Assembly (NCBI RefSeq): GCF_003710815.1
Contig: NZ_RHHP01000042.1
Location: forward strand, 62,001-126,000
Length of the DNA stretch: 64,000 nt
Reading direction: 5' to 3'
Source: Brevibacillus centrosporus
Lineage (GTDB): Bacteria > Bacillota > Bacilli > Brevibacillales > Brevibacillaceae
Position 1 is the first letter of the stretch; every line of letters starts with the position of its first letter. The notes under the pieces were generated by a model. That model saw nothing but the letters and a program-made list of their open reading frames with translations. It did not search any database and was not told the origin of the DNA. Position numbers and translations under genes: made by a program. Shown piece after piece: positions 37,343 to 46,329 of the stretch.

Positions 37343-40197
37343 CCACCGTCACTACGCTGGTGCTCGCCGCAGAGATTATGGCAGACGGGCGTTTTTTGAT
37401 CACTGGATCTGGACCACACGGAGAACGAATCGACCCAGAAGCACTCGGCAGTACCTTGTTTGCATGGGATGAGAAATCGTTCTACGGAACCTTTCTGGAA
37501 AAGACCGAGTACGGCTTGCTCCTGAGTCCGTCCGAAGCCCTGTCCTTTTTTGCCTCTCCTGCCTGGCTGCAGCACATGACTTATGAACTCAATCATGCGT
37601 TTACGTCTTATCAGGAAATGGCGCGTGTCATTCAGCAAGCACTTGCTGCCGGTACCATCTCTCCTGACTTTGAGCAATGGAAGATGGGCCGCTACGGGTG
37701 GAAAATGACCGATGCTCCAGAAGACGTTTCGGGACTCTGCCGGAATTGGCTAACACTTGCCCTGGAAGAAGCACTTCTATCACGCGGTGAGGTCGGACTC
37801 GCCTGGGATCAATTATTGACCCAATTTCCGGCGCTTATGGTCATGGGCAGTGATCTTTCGCCACATTTGGAAGAGAAGGAATGGCTGCAATCCATCGGCT
37901 GGCTCCCGGATCTGACTCCTTTTCGTACATGTCTGCGCTTGGTGGAGGCCGAGGACAGCTTTTCGGATTGGCAGCTCTCCGTCTATCTGCAGGACCGCGA
38001 AGAACCGGATCGCCTCTTCTTGATCGAACGGGATCTTGATTCTCCACATGGCTATTCTCGCGCTGATATCCCTGAGGAATGGGTTGAGCACTGGGAGCGG
38101 TTCCTGCACGATCTTCACAAATGCCAGGAGATATTGCCTTGGGAGACTCCCTCCAGTGCGGAGCCCCTCTTGCTTTCTCGACTTTCCAATGAGCAAGCAT
38201 GGACTTTTTTGACGGCCAGCAGCTTGCTGCTTGTGCAAGCAGGCATTCATGTCTTCTTGCCTGCATGGTGGGAACAGGCGCGCAGAGTTAGACCGAAGCT
38301 GAAAGCCAAGGTCACCTCCTCAGTCGGGGCGAGCAGACAATCGTTTTTAGGAATTTCGCAAGTGATGGAATTCGAGTGGAAGCTCGCCTTAGGTCCAATC
38401 GAGCTGAGTGAAGAAGAGTTTGAGCAGCTGATCAAGCAGAAGCAGCGGCTGCTAAAAATACGCGGACATTGGGTGCAGCTCACCCCTGATCTCTTTTTGC
38501 AGCTACAAGAGACCTTAAAGAAATCAAAAGGCAAGAATGCCCTGACGTTTCGCGATGTCATGAAGATGCATCTGACTACCCCCGAAGAGCAGGAAGACGA
38601 TTTGCTCGATGACGACGAGCTAGACGCCTATTCTCTAACGATGGAAGTCGAGTTGAATCAGCACTTGCTGCAGCTCATGCACCAGCTGCAAGAGACGAAG
38701 CAAATTCCGATCCTCGACCAACCGTCCACCTTCCGCGGCACACTGCGAAAATACCAGCTGGAAGGCAGCTCCTGGCTGCTTTTCCTGCGCCGCTTCGGAC
38801 TAGGCGCTTGTCTGGCGGACGACATGGGGTTGGGGAAAACCGTGCAGTTTATTACCTATTTGCTGCATCTAAAGCAAAATGGCGTATCGGACACCCCTTC
38901 CCTCTTGATCTGTCCGACTTCGGTCATCGGCAACTGGCAAAAAGAGCTGGAGCGTTTTGCCCCTTCCCTGAAGGTCTTTGTCCATTACGGCAACAACCGT
39001 CTGAAAAAGGAAGACTTCTTGCCTGCTATTGAGGGGGCAGATCTGGTCATCACCTCCTATGCCTTGTCCCATCTGGATGAAAAAGAGCTCTCCTCCATCA
39101 CCTGGAATGCCATTTGTCTGGATGAGGCCCAAAACATCAAAAATGCATATACCAAGCAAGCATCGGCTGTACGTGATTTACAGGCTTGGCATCGGATTGC
39201 TTTGACAGGCACCCCTATCGAAAATCGTTTGAGCGAGCTGTGGTCTATCTTTGACTTCCTAAACCCCGGGTATTTGGGGAGCTTGGGTGACTTCGCACGG
39301 CGATATGTACACCCAATCGAGAGGGACCAGGATCAGAGCCTGATACAGCAAGTTCAACGACTGATTCAGCCCTTTTTGCTCCGCCGGGTGAAAACCGACC
39401 CTAGCATTCAGCTGGATCTGCCAGAAAAGAACGAGGGGAAAGAGTACGTCCCCCTCACTGCAGAACAAGGGGCGCTTTATGAAACAGCCATCCAGGAGAT
39501 GTTTGCCCGGATGGAAAATACGAGTCCGATGGAGCGGCGCGGGCTCATCCTCACGACCCTCTCCCGGCTGAAGCAGCTTTGTGATCACCCTGCTCTCATC
39601 CTCAATGAAATCGCGACGAGTGAGGAAGCGAGCCGGTCCCATAAGCTAGAGCGGCTCCTGGAGCTAGTCGGGGATATCCGGCAAAAGGGCGAGCGCTGCC
39701 TGATCTTTACGCAATATATCGAGATGGGCAACATGCTGCAGCGTGTACTGACTCGAGAGGGCTATGGTCCTGTCTTCTTTTTGAATGGATCAACCAAAAA
39801 GGAAATGCGGGACGACATGATCGCCCGCTTCCAAAATGAAGCGTTGCCTGATCAAGAGCGCGGCGCCATCTTTATCCTCTCTTTGCGTGCAGGAGGAACC
39901 GGTCTGAACTTGACCGAAGCCAACCACGTCATTCACTACGACCGGTGGTGGAATCCTGCCGTCGAGAACCAGGCAACCGACCGTGCCCATCGAATCGGCC
40001 AACGACGAAATGTGCAAGTGTATAAATTCATTTCGCTCGGAACCATCGAGGAGCGCATCGATGAGATGATGGAAAGAAAGCTCTCCCTTAGTCAACAAAT
40101 CGTCGGTACAGGTGAATCCTGGATCACGGAGCTGTCGACCTCAGAGCTTCGCGAGCTGTTTGCACTGCGCCATGAATGGCTCGATATGAAAGGATAG
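37339..40197 (+). CDS. SNF2-family DNA-dependent ATPase (Swi2/Snf2 helicase-like)
   Basis: 952 residues. The N-terminal half is the bacterial SNF2-associated region; the two RecA-like lobes follow. Motif I DDMGLGKTVQFI is at about residue 494, motif II is CLDEAQNIKN, motif III is ALTGTPIENRLSELWS, and motif VI is NQATDRAHRIGQRR. It would move along or remodel DNA or protein-DNA complexes; the exact role in Bacillota is not established. Translation is coupled to the SWIM gene through ATGA. Confidence 0.92.
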   Translation: MTTVTTLVLAAEIMADGRFLITGSGPHGERIDPEALGSTLFAWDEKSFYGTFLEKTEYGLLLSPSEALSFFASPAWLQHMTYELNHAFTSYQEMARVIQQALAAGTISPDFEQWKMGRYGWKMTDAPEDVSGLCRNWLTLALEEALLSRGEVGLAWDQLLTQFPALMVMGSDLSPHLEEKEWLQSIGWLPDLTPFRTCLRLVEAEDSFSDWQLSVYLQDREEPDRLFLIERDLDSPHGYSRADIPEEWVEHWERFLHDLHKCQEILPWETPSSAEPLLLSRLSNEQAWTFLTASSLLLVQAGIHVFLPAWWEQARRVRPKLKAKVTSSVGASRQSFLGISQVMEFEWKLALGPIELSEEEFEQLIKQKQRLLKIRGHWVQLTPDLFLQLQETLKKSKGKNALTFRDVMKMHLTTPEEQEDDLLDDDELDAYSLTMEVELNQHLLQLMHQLQETKQIPILDQPSTFRGTLRKYQLEGSSWLLFLRRFGLGACLADDMGLGKTVQFITYLLHLKQNGVSDTPSLLICPTSVIGNWQKELERFAPSLKVFVHYGNNRLKKEDFLPAIEGADLVITSYALSHLDEKELSSITWNAICLDEAQNIKNAYTKQASAVRDLQAWHRIALTGTPIENRLSELWSIFDFLNPGYLGSLGDFARRYVHPIERDQDQSLIQQVQRLIQPFLLRRVKTDPSIQLDLPEKNEGKEYVPLTAEQGALYETAIQEMFARMENTSPMERRGLILTTLSRLKQLCDHPALILNEIATSEEASRSHKLERLLELVGDIRQKGERCLIFTQYIEMGNMLQRVLTREGYGPVFFLNGSTKKEMRDDMIARFQNEALPDQERGAIFILSLRAGGTGLNLTEANHVIHYDRWWNPAVENQATDRAHRIGQRRNVQVYKFISLGTIEERIDEMMERKLSLSQQIVGTGESWITELSTSELRELFALRHEWLDMKG

Positions 40198-40205
40198 AGA
40201 CGCGT

Positions 40206-40343
40206 ATGGAAGACCAAAAAGACAAAAAAGGGGTGCCTCCTTCCAAAGTGGACTCCCCCAAGCAGCCACCCAAACTACCGGACGCTTGGCAACGTCTGCT
40301 CGATGCCATCCGAAAGCACTACGAATCTCCCCCTCATTCATAA
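40206..40343 (+). CDS. 45-residue hydrophilic protein downstream of SNF2
   Basis: ATG at 40206 to TAA at 40341-40343. The sequence begins MEDQKDKKGVPPSKVDSPKQ and ends in a short amphipathic helix (PDAWQRLLDAIRKHY). AAAGGA, formed by the last codons of the SNF2 gene, lies 10 bases upstream. A hairpin follows directly. No family recognised; its position suggests a small partner of the SWIM/SNF2 pair. Confidence 0.65.
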   Translation: MEDQKDKKGVPPSKVDSPKQPPKLPDAWQRLLDAIRKHYESPPHS

Positions 40344-40354
40344 GTTAGAAAACG

Positions 40355-40381
40355 GGCTCCGCCAAGCTTTATGGCGGAGCC
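40355..40381 (+). terminator. Hairpin after the SWIM/SNF2/small-protein operon
   Basis: GGCTCCGCCA and TGGCGGAGCC form a perfect 10-base stem. The T tract (TTACTGT) is poor, so it may act together with the following hairpin. Confidence 0.65.
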
Positions 40382-40394
40382 TTACTGTACAGAA

Positions 40395-40424
40395 AAGGTC
40401 CGATCAAGTGACTGATCGGACCTT
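40395..40424 (-). terminator. Terminator overlapping the end of the EAL/kinase gene
   Basis: AAGGTCCGATCA and TGATCGGACCTT form a 12-base stem that includes the last codons and stop of the convergent kinase gene; TTTTCTGT follows on the minus strand. Confidence 0.75.
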
Positions 40425-42671
40425 CTCTATGGGAAAAACGACCTCTACTGTCGTTCCTTTTTGCGGATCGCTGGAAAAATGGACATAGCCTTGGTGATAC
40501 TCAATAATTTTATAACTCACCATAAGTCCGAGGCCAATGCCCTTTTCCTTTGTGCTGTAGAATGGCTCCCCTAACCTGTTCAGACGATCTTGACTCATCC
40601 CGCAGCCTTCATCGACAATACGGATTTTCACTTTGTCACTGCCCTCGTTGAACATGCCGACCTGAATGGTTCCTCCACCCGGCATCGCATCCATGGCATT
40701 GGTCAGCAGATTGAGAAAGAGCTGCCGAATTTGACCGGGATTACAGCGTATTTTTGACGACTCCCCATCCAAGTCGAGTTTCAAATCATAAAGAATTGTT
40801 GCCTCCTGAAGCTGCCCTACGACACTCACGAGTATCGTGCTGAGTTCCACTTGCTCCTCTAACAGGCAACGCTGCCCCGATAAAAACACAAATTCACGCA
40901 AAGTGTTTTCCAGCTGTTGAAACTCCGCAAGAATAATATCAAAATACTCCTTTTTTCCGCGATCTTGCTTGAGAAGCTGGACAAACCCCTTGATGGAAGT
41001 AACAGGATTCCAAATCTCATGGGCGACCCCAGCTGCCAGCTGGCCTACTGCAGCGAGCTTGTCAATCTTGCGCAAAAACTCCTCTGCATGTACTTGAGCG
41101 GTAATATTGCGAATCAGAAAGATCATTTGCTGAACCTCCCCCTGACAATCGAAAACAGGAGAACCTTTGGCTTCGAGAATCAGCTTACTGCCATTTCGAT
41201 GCTTGCCTGAGAAAACAAGCTGCTGCGGCAATTTCCATTTAATCATTTCCTCTACATGCTTCAGGACCCGCTCTTTTTCGTCCGGTAAAATAAAGGTGAG
41301 CATGTGCTTGTCATGCACTTCCTCCGGGGATATACCCAATATCGAGGAAACGGAAGGAGAGGTATAGGTAACCATGCCTCTTTGATCGAGTACCACGATT
41401 ATATCCGAAACGTTTTCCGCGATCACACGATATTTGGCTTCACTCTCTCGCATTTTTGCTTCCGCTCTTTTTAAATTCGTAATATCGACACAGGAGGCAA
41501 TGACTTCTTTGACTGCACCATTTTGAAAGGTGGGACGCAGCGCCGCCAAATAATAAACTCCATTCGTCAGACCCTCGTAGTTGATATTCTCTTCGCCACT
41601 CCATGCTCGCTCATAGTAACGCGTTTTTCTCTCGGCCTCGAGAGCCGGCAAAAACTCCTTCAACTCTTTGCCCACGACTTGTTCGGACATAAGTCCAGCA
41701 CGATGCATCAGCTCGCCTTCACAGAGCGTGTGGATGAACTTATCGCCTATTTTCCGAAATGTAAAAATCATGCCCTGCTGATTTTTCAAAAGATTGCCTA
41801 GTTCGCAGCGCGTGTGGATGGCTCTCCATGGCTCATGCGCGGCTTCATTTGACCGTAAGCCGTTTCCATGCTTATCCACAATCTCTTGAGCAAGCGCCAT
41901 ATTCATTAAGAGCTCTTGGGCAGCGACTGGCCTCGCGATGAAAAACCCTTGTGCTGCGTCACACATGTGCTTTTGCAAAAAATGCAGCTGCTCTTTTGAC
42001 TCTACACCCTCTGCGACAACTTGAAGGCGTAAACTTTTCGCCATGCCAATAATGGCTGTGACCACCATTTCTTCTGCCTGATCCTGCACAAAGGATTGAT
42101 CGATTTTGAGCTTGTCGACCGGAAACCGTTTGAGCTGGGAGAGCGAACTATAGCCACGTCCAAAGTCATCGATGCTGATCGTCACACCTATACGCTTCAG
42201 CTGAAGCAGTATTTCCAGAGCTTGCTCGGCATCGAACGCCATATCCTCTGTCAGTTCCAGCTCCAGCCATCTCGGTTCTAGTCCGCTAGCTTCTAGCACA
42301 CGCTCTACGACCGTTACCAGATCATCGTGAACGAGGGAGAGCAGTGACAGATTGACAGAAACAGGGAACGGGGAAAACCCGGACTCCTGCCATTTCTTAT
42401 TTTGCATACAAACTCGCTGTATGACCCACTCTTGAATAGAGAAAAGAGTACTTGCCTGTTGGACACCTGAAAGAAACTCTCTCGCTACCAGTAAACCCCT
42501 TCTGGGATGATTCCAGCGCAGAAAAGCCTCTGCCCCGACGATTTTTCCTGTTCTCAAGTCGATGACAGGCTGATAATGAAGCAGGAATTCCTGCCTTTCC
42601 AGAGCAAGGATGAGTTCGCTATCGTAGTCATCTGCGATACACCTTTCGTCCCTTTGCTGCCAAATCTGCAA
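40404..42671 (-). CDS. EAL domain - PAS - histidine kinase fusion
   Basis: 755 residues. The EAL domain (about 20-260) keeps the catalytic pattern: GAEAFLRW (EAF for EAL), VSVNLS, ELTEDM, DDFGRGYSSL, LKIDQSF, AEGVES, QGFFIARP, so c-di-GMP hydrolysis is plausible. A region with a PAS-like part (about 270-400) and a clear PAS domain (about 405-525) follow. The kinase core has the H-box HEIWNPVTSIKGFVQLL and N/G boxes NLLTNAMDAM, DEGCGMS, GIGLGLMVSYKII, like sporulation kinases KinA-E; the usual HEIRNP is HEIWNP here. TTG start at 42671. No partner response regulator is adjacent. Confidence 0.88.
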   Translation of the reverse strand: MQIWQQRDERCIADDYDSELILALERQEFLLHYQPVIDLRTGKIVGAEAFLRWNHPRRGLLVAREFLSGVQQASTLFSIQEWVIQRVCMQNKKWQESGFSPFPVSVNLSLLSLVHDDLVTVVERVLEASGLEPRWLELELTEDMAFDAEQALEILLQLKRIGVTISIDDFGRGYSSLSQLKRFPVDKLKIDQSFVQDQAEEMVVTAIIGMAKSLRLQVVAEGVESKEQLHFLQKHMCDAAQGFFIARPVAAQELLMNMALAQEIVDKHGNGLRSNEAAHEPWRAIHTRCELGNLLKNQQGMIFTFRKIGDKFIHTLCEGELMHRAGLMSEQVVGKELKEFLPALEAERKTRYYERAWSGEENINYEGLTNGVYYLAALRPTFQNGAVKEVIASCVDITNLKRAEAKMRESEAKYRVIAENVSDIIVVLDQRGMVTYTSPSVSSILGISPEEVHDKHMLTFILPDEKERVLKHVEEMIKWKLPQQLVFSGKHRNGSKLILEAKGSPVFDCQGEVQQMIFLIRNITAQVHAEEFLRKIDKLAAVGQLAAGVAHEIWNPVTSIKGFVQLLKQDRGKKEYFDIILAEFQQLENTLREFVFLSGQRCLLEEQVELSTILVSVVGQLQEATILYDLKLDLDGESSKIRCNPGQIRQLFLNLLTNAMDAMPGGGTIQVGMFNEGSDKVKIRIVDEGCGMSQDRLNRLGEPFYSTKEKGIGLGLMVSYKIIEYHQGYVHFSSDPQKGTTVEVVFPIEKVRSVT

Positions 42672-42915
42672 ATTGGAACACTCCCTTCCTCTGATACATG
42701 CCCTACAGCACGTATGCTCCCGGAATTTTGTTTGCTGGTATTCATTTTTTAGAATTTTTATAATCTTCCCTTACTTTACTGGAAGAATATATCTTCTGTC
42801 TAGTTCCATGGTCGCAGTGGTGAGAAATCTTGTGTGGGGCAAGCCTCTCCCCAAGGGGGACATGTCTCGCATTCGCTGTCTTTATGCGAATAGGATCATT
42901 TCTGCATAAAAAAAC

Positions 42916-42936
42916 GGCTCGATTCGACGTCGAGCC
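42916..42936 (-). terminator. Terminator of the ABC exporter gene
   Basis: GGCTCGA and TCGAGCC form a 7-base stem with TTTTTTT on the minus strand after it. The rest of 42672-42915 shows no gene; it should hold the promoter of the EAL/kinase gene. Confidence 0.8.
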
Positions 42937-42960
42937 TTTGCTTTGATCCTTCTATCCTGT

Positions 42961-44709
42961 TTAGCTGGTGAATGCGGTGCGAGATTGTTCGAGATAGGTT
43001 CCAAACTGGGCTTGATACAGCCTGCTGTATACCCCTTCCTGATCTAGCAGCTGTTCGTGGCTGCCCTGCTCCGTAATCCCTTCTTCTGTCACAACCATGA
43101 TGCGATCCGCGGTTTTGATAGTGGCCAAACGGTGCGCGATCACCAATGTCGTTCTTCCTTTTGACAATTCCGCCAGCGATTGCTGGATTGCCGCTTCCGT
43201 CTCGGTATCCAGAGCAGATGTCGCTTCATCCAGAATTAAGATCGTCGGGTTTTTCAAAAACATGCGTGCAATCGCCAGCCTTTGTTTTTGACCGCCAGAC
43301 AGCTTGACTCCGCGCTCTCCGATAATCGTCTCCATCCCATCCTGCTGCGCGCGGATAAACTCATCGAGCTTGGCACGTCTGGCTGCTTCCCAAATTTCTT
43401 CCTCTGTTGCCGTTTGGTTCCCATAGATGATATTTTCCCGAATCGATCCAGAGAACAGGAATACATCCTGTTGAACGATCCCGATCTGACTGCGCAGCGA
43501 CGACAGTTTGATCTTGCGAATATCAATACCATCGATGGTGATGCTACCGCCGTCAATTTCATAGAAACGCGGGAGCAAGCTGCACAATGTGGTTTTCCCC
43601 GCTCCAGAAGGTCCTACAAAAGCAATCGTTTCCCCTGCCCGAATGTTCAAGTCGATGTTACGTAAGATACTTGACTCCTGATCATAGCTGAAGGATACGC
43701 CTTTGTATTGGATGTCCCCTCTTAGCTTCTCGACCGCAATTGCATCCGGTGCATCTGTAATATCCGGCTCCGTTTCCATAATCTCGATGTACCGTCGAAA
43801 CCCTGCAATTCCTTTTGGATAGCTTTCAATGATAGCATTAATTTTTTCCATCGGACGGAAAAACACGTTGGTCAGCAGCAGGAAAGCGACGAATTCCCCG
43901 TAGGTCAGCTGATTTTGCAGGACAAACCAGCTTCCGCAGATTAAGACGAATAGGGTGACCAGCCTCATCATCATATAGCTGACGGAGGAATTTTGCGCCA
44001 TAATTTTGTAAGAGAGCAGCTTCGTCAAACGGAAGCGAAGATTGTTCTCGGCAAAGCGCCCATTTTCAAAAGCCTCGTTGGCAAATGCTTGGACAACGCG
44101 CATACCGCCTACGTTGTCTTCTACGCGTGCATTAAAGTCTGCCATGTCTCCATACATGCGGTGAAAAGCAGTCGTCATTTTCCGGTTAAAGTGGATAACG
44201 AGCCAAATCATGATCGGAATCACCAAGAACGTCATGATCGCCATTTCTTCGTTGATGCTAAACATCAGGAAGAATGCCCCCACCAACGTCATGATGGCAA
44301 TAAACAAGTCTTCCGGCCCATGGTGCGCCACTTCTCCGATCTCCATTAAGTCGTTGGTCAATCGGGAAAGCAGATGCCCTGTTTTGGTATTATCAAAGAA
44401 ACGGAACGAGAGCTTTTGAATATGATCGTACAATTTTTTTCGCATGTCCGTTTCGATGTTGATCCCCAGCATGTGTCCCCAATAGGTAACTACATAGTTC
44501 ATGGCTGCATTGAGTATGTACATGATCAGCAGTCCGAAGCAAGCCCACAGGATCAGCGGCCAGTCTTTGCTGGGCAGCAGCTTGTCAACGACCATATTTA
44601 CCGCAACGGGAAAGCCCAATTCGAGCATCGCAGCTAAGATGGCGCATGAAAAATCGAGTAGGAACAATCCCTTATAGGGTTGATAATAAGAAAAAAAACG
44701 GCGAAGCAT
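42961..44709 (-). CDS. ABC exporter, fused membrane and ATPase domains (YheI/YfiB/MsbA type)
   Basis: 582 residues. Six membrane segments in the first 310 residues are followed by the ATPase: Walker A GPSGAGKTTLCSLLPRFY, Q-loop region IGIVQQDVFLF, signature KLSGGQKQRLAIARM and Walker B ILILDEATSALD with H-loop VIAHRLAT. A homodimer or heterodimer would export lipids, peptides or drugs. ATG at 44709 has AGGAG nine bases upstream; the longer frame is rejected. Confidence 0.88.
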   Translation of the reverse strand: MLRRFFSYYQPYKGLFLLDFSCAILAAMLELGFPVAVNMVVDKLLPSKDWPLILWACFGLLIMYILNAAMNYVVTYWGHMLGINIETDMRKKLYDHIQKLSFRFFDNTKTGHLLSRLTNDLMEIGEVAHHGPEDLFIAIMTLVGAFFLMFSINEEMAIMTFLVIPIMIWLVIHFNRKMTTAFHRMYGDMADFNARVEDNVGGMRVVQAFANEAFENGRFAENNLRFRLTKLLSYKIMAQNSSVSYMMMRLVTLFVLICGSWFVLQNQLTYGEFVAFLLLTNVFFRPMEKINAIIESYPKGIAGFRRYIEIMETEPDITDAPDAIAVEKLRGDIQYKGVSFSYDQESSILRNIDLNIRAGETIAFVGPSGAGKTTLCSLLPRFYEIDGGSITIDGIDIRKIKLSSLRSQIGIVQQDVFLFSGSIRENIIYGNQTATEEEIWEAARRAKLDEFIRAQQDGMETIIGERGVKLSGGQKQRLAIARMFLKNPTILILDEATSALDTETEAAIQQSLAELSKGRTTLVIAHRLATIKTADRIMVVTEEGITEQGSHEQLLDQEGVYSRLYQAQFGTYLEQSRTAFTS

Positions 44710-44772
44710 GCACGCAACTCCTCTCTCTTTCAGGCATTTCTCCAATCGAAACACATTTGATAATCATTTTCA

Positions 44773-45438
44773 TTATATAGGCAAGCTCGCGCCAAATCGA
44801 CCCTTTTCTTGGAATTCCTTTCCTAATTCTCCCTTCAGAGACACTCGTCGGAAGAAGACGGGAGTGCGCACAAAAAAGGCAAAGACCACAAGGAAGTTTT
44901 TGCCCCCAAATTTATCTACCTTTTTTACGTTTTTATAAGCTCTCGCTAGTCTTCGGATATTGTGGAAATGCGATTTGTCCTTTAATTTCAAGAACAGGAC
45001 ATGGGATGGCACCTCGTGATTGACCTCAATCAAATAGATCCGACCAGTTTTGTCTACCGCAAAATCAATTCCCAGCTCGGAGCGCCTTTTGAAGCGATCG
45101 AAATATCGGCTGATTTGATAGCCTAGCTGCACGAGCCTTCGTTTGACCTCTGCTGTCTTCGCTTCGGATAGTACAGCCCCTCCACGGAACTGCTCTCCCT
45201 TTTCTTGCCTTTCACTTTTACGAAAGAGTACCTGCCATTCTTTTTCCAGGCACGGATGTTTCCCGTCCCCGTATGTTCTGCGTCCGGTTTGATGTATACC
45301 GAGGAATAGCGCCGTAAAAATGCGGACAACGTCTTTCGTGACAGGACTGCCGTGGGTGGAAGGTACCTGCTTAAACCGGAAGAACGAGAATAAAACTTGT
45401 GAAGCGCCCACCACCCTCAACCCGATGCCAGGGCACAT
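44773..45438 (-). pseudogene. YheC/YheD-like spore coat-associated ATP-grasp gene, frameshifted
   Basis: The front part FLRRYSSVYIKPDAEHTGTG plus KNGRYSFVKVKGKKRE is in one frame (45329-45123) and the second part, KRRLVQLGYQISRYFDRFKR, ELGIDFAVDKTGRIYLIEVNH, PSHVLFLKLKDKSHFHNIRR, is in another (down to 44773). The switch lies near 45170. Together they read as the C-terminal ATP-grasp half of YheC/D-type proteins, which in Bacillus are spore-associated. No intact N-terminal half is present. Probably non-functional unless the frameshift is a sequencing error. Confidence 0.75.
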
Positions 45439-45475
45439 GCCTGCGCCGTATTTTGCATTGCGATTATTACGAAAA

Positions 45476-45541
45476 GAAAAGACCCCTAGGCACAGGCAGA
45501 AGTCAATCCCGACGGCCGTAAGGGTCCTTTTTCTTTCTGCT
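45476..45541 (-). terminator. Possible terminator of the P1 peptidase gene
   Basis: AAAGACCC and GGGTCCTTT frame an imperfect long hairpin; on the minus strand the distal arm is followed by TTTTCTTTTCG. Confidence 0.45.
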
Positions 45542-45545
45542 AGTC

Positions 45546-46187
45546 TTATTTCTTCCCGTGCAAATCCTGATAGGCTGGAACGCCGCCTGCTCCTTTAGCG
45601 GACAAGATTGCATTCACGACTGCTTCTGCCAGCACTTCCACGCTGAGTGCTCCGACCAGACTGACCGAGGCATCCACACCGCCTGTAGCGACAGCAAACA
45701 CCGTATCCCCATCACTCATCGTATGTACCGGATTGATAGTTTTCGCCAGTCCATTATGTGCCATTTGCGCGATTTTGTTCGCTTGGACTTTATTTAAATT
45801 CGCGTCGTTGACCTCCTGCACCGAATTGATCGGATTGAGCAGATCTGTCTCTCGGGTTCCCGGCGCTGAACCACGTACATCGACTCCACACGCGGACCCT
45901 TTTTCCAGGACGACGACTGTACAACCTGTCAATGCCTGCTCGTCCGATACTTGGCCGACCCTCACGCCTGGTACATCGACAATGCTGCCCTCAGACGCCT
46001 TTACTCCCTCTGCAGGCTTTTTTTCCTCAGCCATCGCGGACATCGTCAGTAAAGATCCGGGAACAGCCGCTGCCAAACCTAGCATCGCCGTCCTTTGCAA
46101 AAACTTGCGTCGTGAAACACTTTCCTTGATCTGCTCCTTTTGTCTCTCTTCCCTTTTTGAAACCGAATCATCCCAATCATTCGCCAT
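45546..46187 (-). CDS. P1-family (DmpA-type) peptidase with large internal deletion, Tat signal
   Basis: 213 residues. The N-terminus carries a twin-arginine signal (SVSRRKFLQRTAML plus a hydrophobic run), implying folded export. Then SIVDVPGVRVGQVSDEQALT, typical of S58/DmpA-like peptidases, continues to NPINSVQEVN, where the next residues jump to NLNKVQANKIAQMAHNGLAK of the C-terminal part. Relatives have about 150 residues between these points, including the autoproteolysis site and nucleophile. The frame is kept, so a protein could be made, but it should be inactive. The ATG at 46187 has AGGTGG upstream. Confidence 0.7.
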   Translation of the reverse strand: MANDWDDSVSKREERQKEQIKESVSRRKFLQRTAMLGLAAAVPGSLLTMSAMAEEKKPAEGVKASEGSIVDVPGVRVGQVSDEQALTGCTVVVLEKGSACGVDVRGSAPGTRETDLLNPINSVQEVNDANLNKVQANKIAQMAHNGLAKTINPVHTMSDGDTVFAVATGGVDASVSLVGALSVEVLAEAVVNAILSAKGAGGVPAYQDLHGKK

Positions 46188-46329
46188 GTCGTACCCACCT
46201 TTTCCTAGATTTGGAGGACCGCCCATAGTTGTTTGAAAATTCTGTCTGTTTCTTTATCGTAGCGCGCATTAAGCACGGTCACAATCACCATGGAGCTTTT
46301 GAGCGGAAAGATGCAGTGCTTTTTGCCTG

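Noticed and set aside
34618-40343. DUF4855, SWIM, SNF2 and the small protein as a new phage-defence island
   Set aside because: No nuclease, protease, methylase or toxin partner is present, DUF4855 has no defence link, and SWIM/SNF2 pairs are common chromosomal genes.
44773-45438. A continuous 221-codon frame as an intact gene
   Set aside because: Only the second part reads as YheC/D; the first part of this frame is nonsense while the true sequence lies in another frame.
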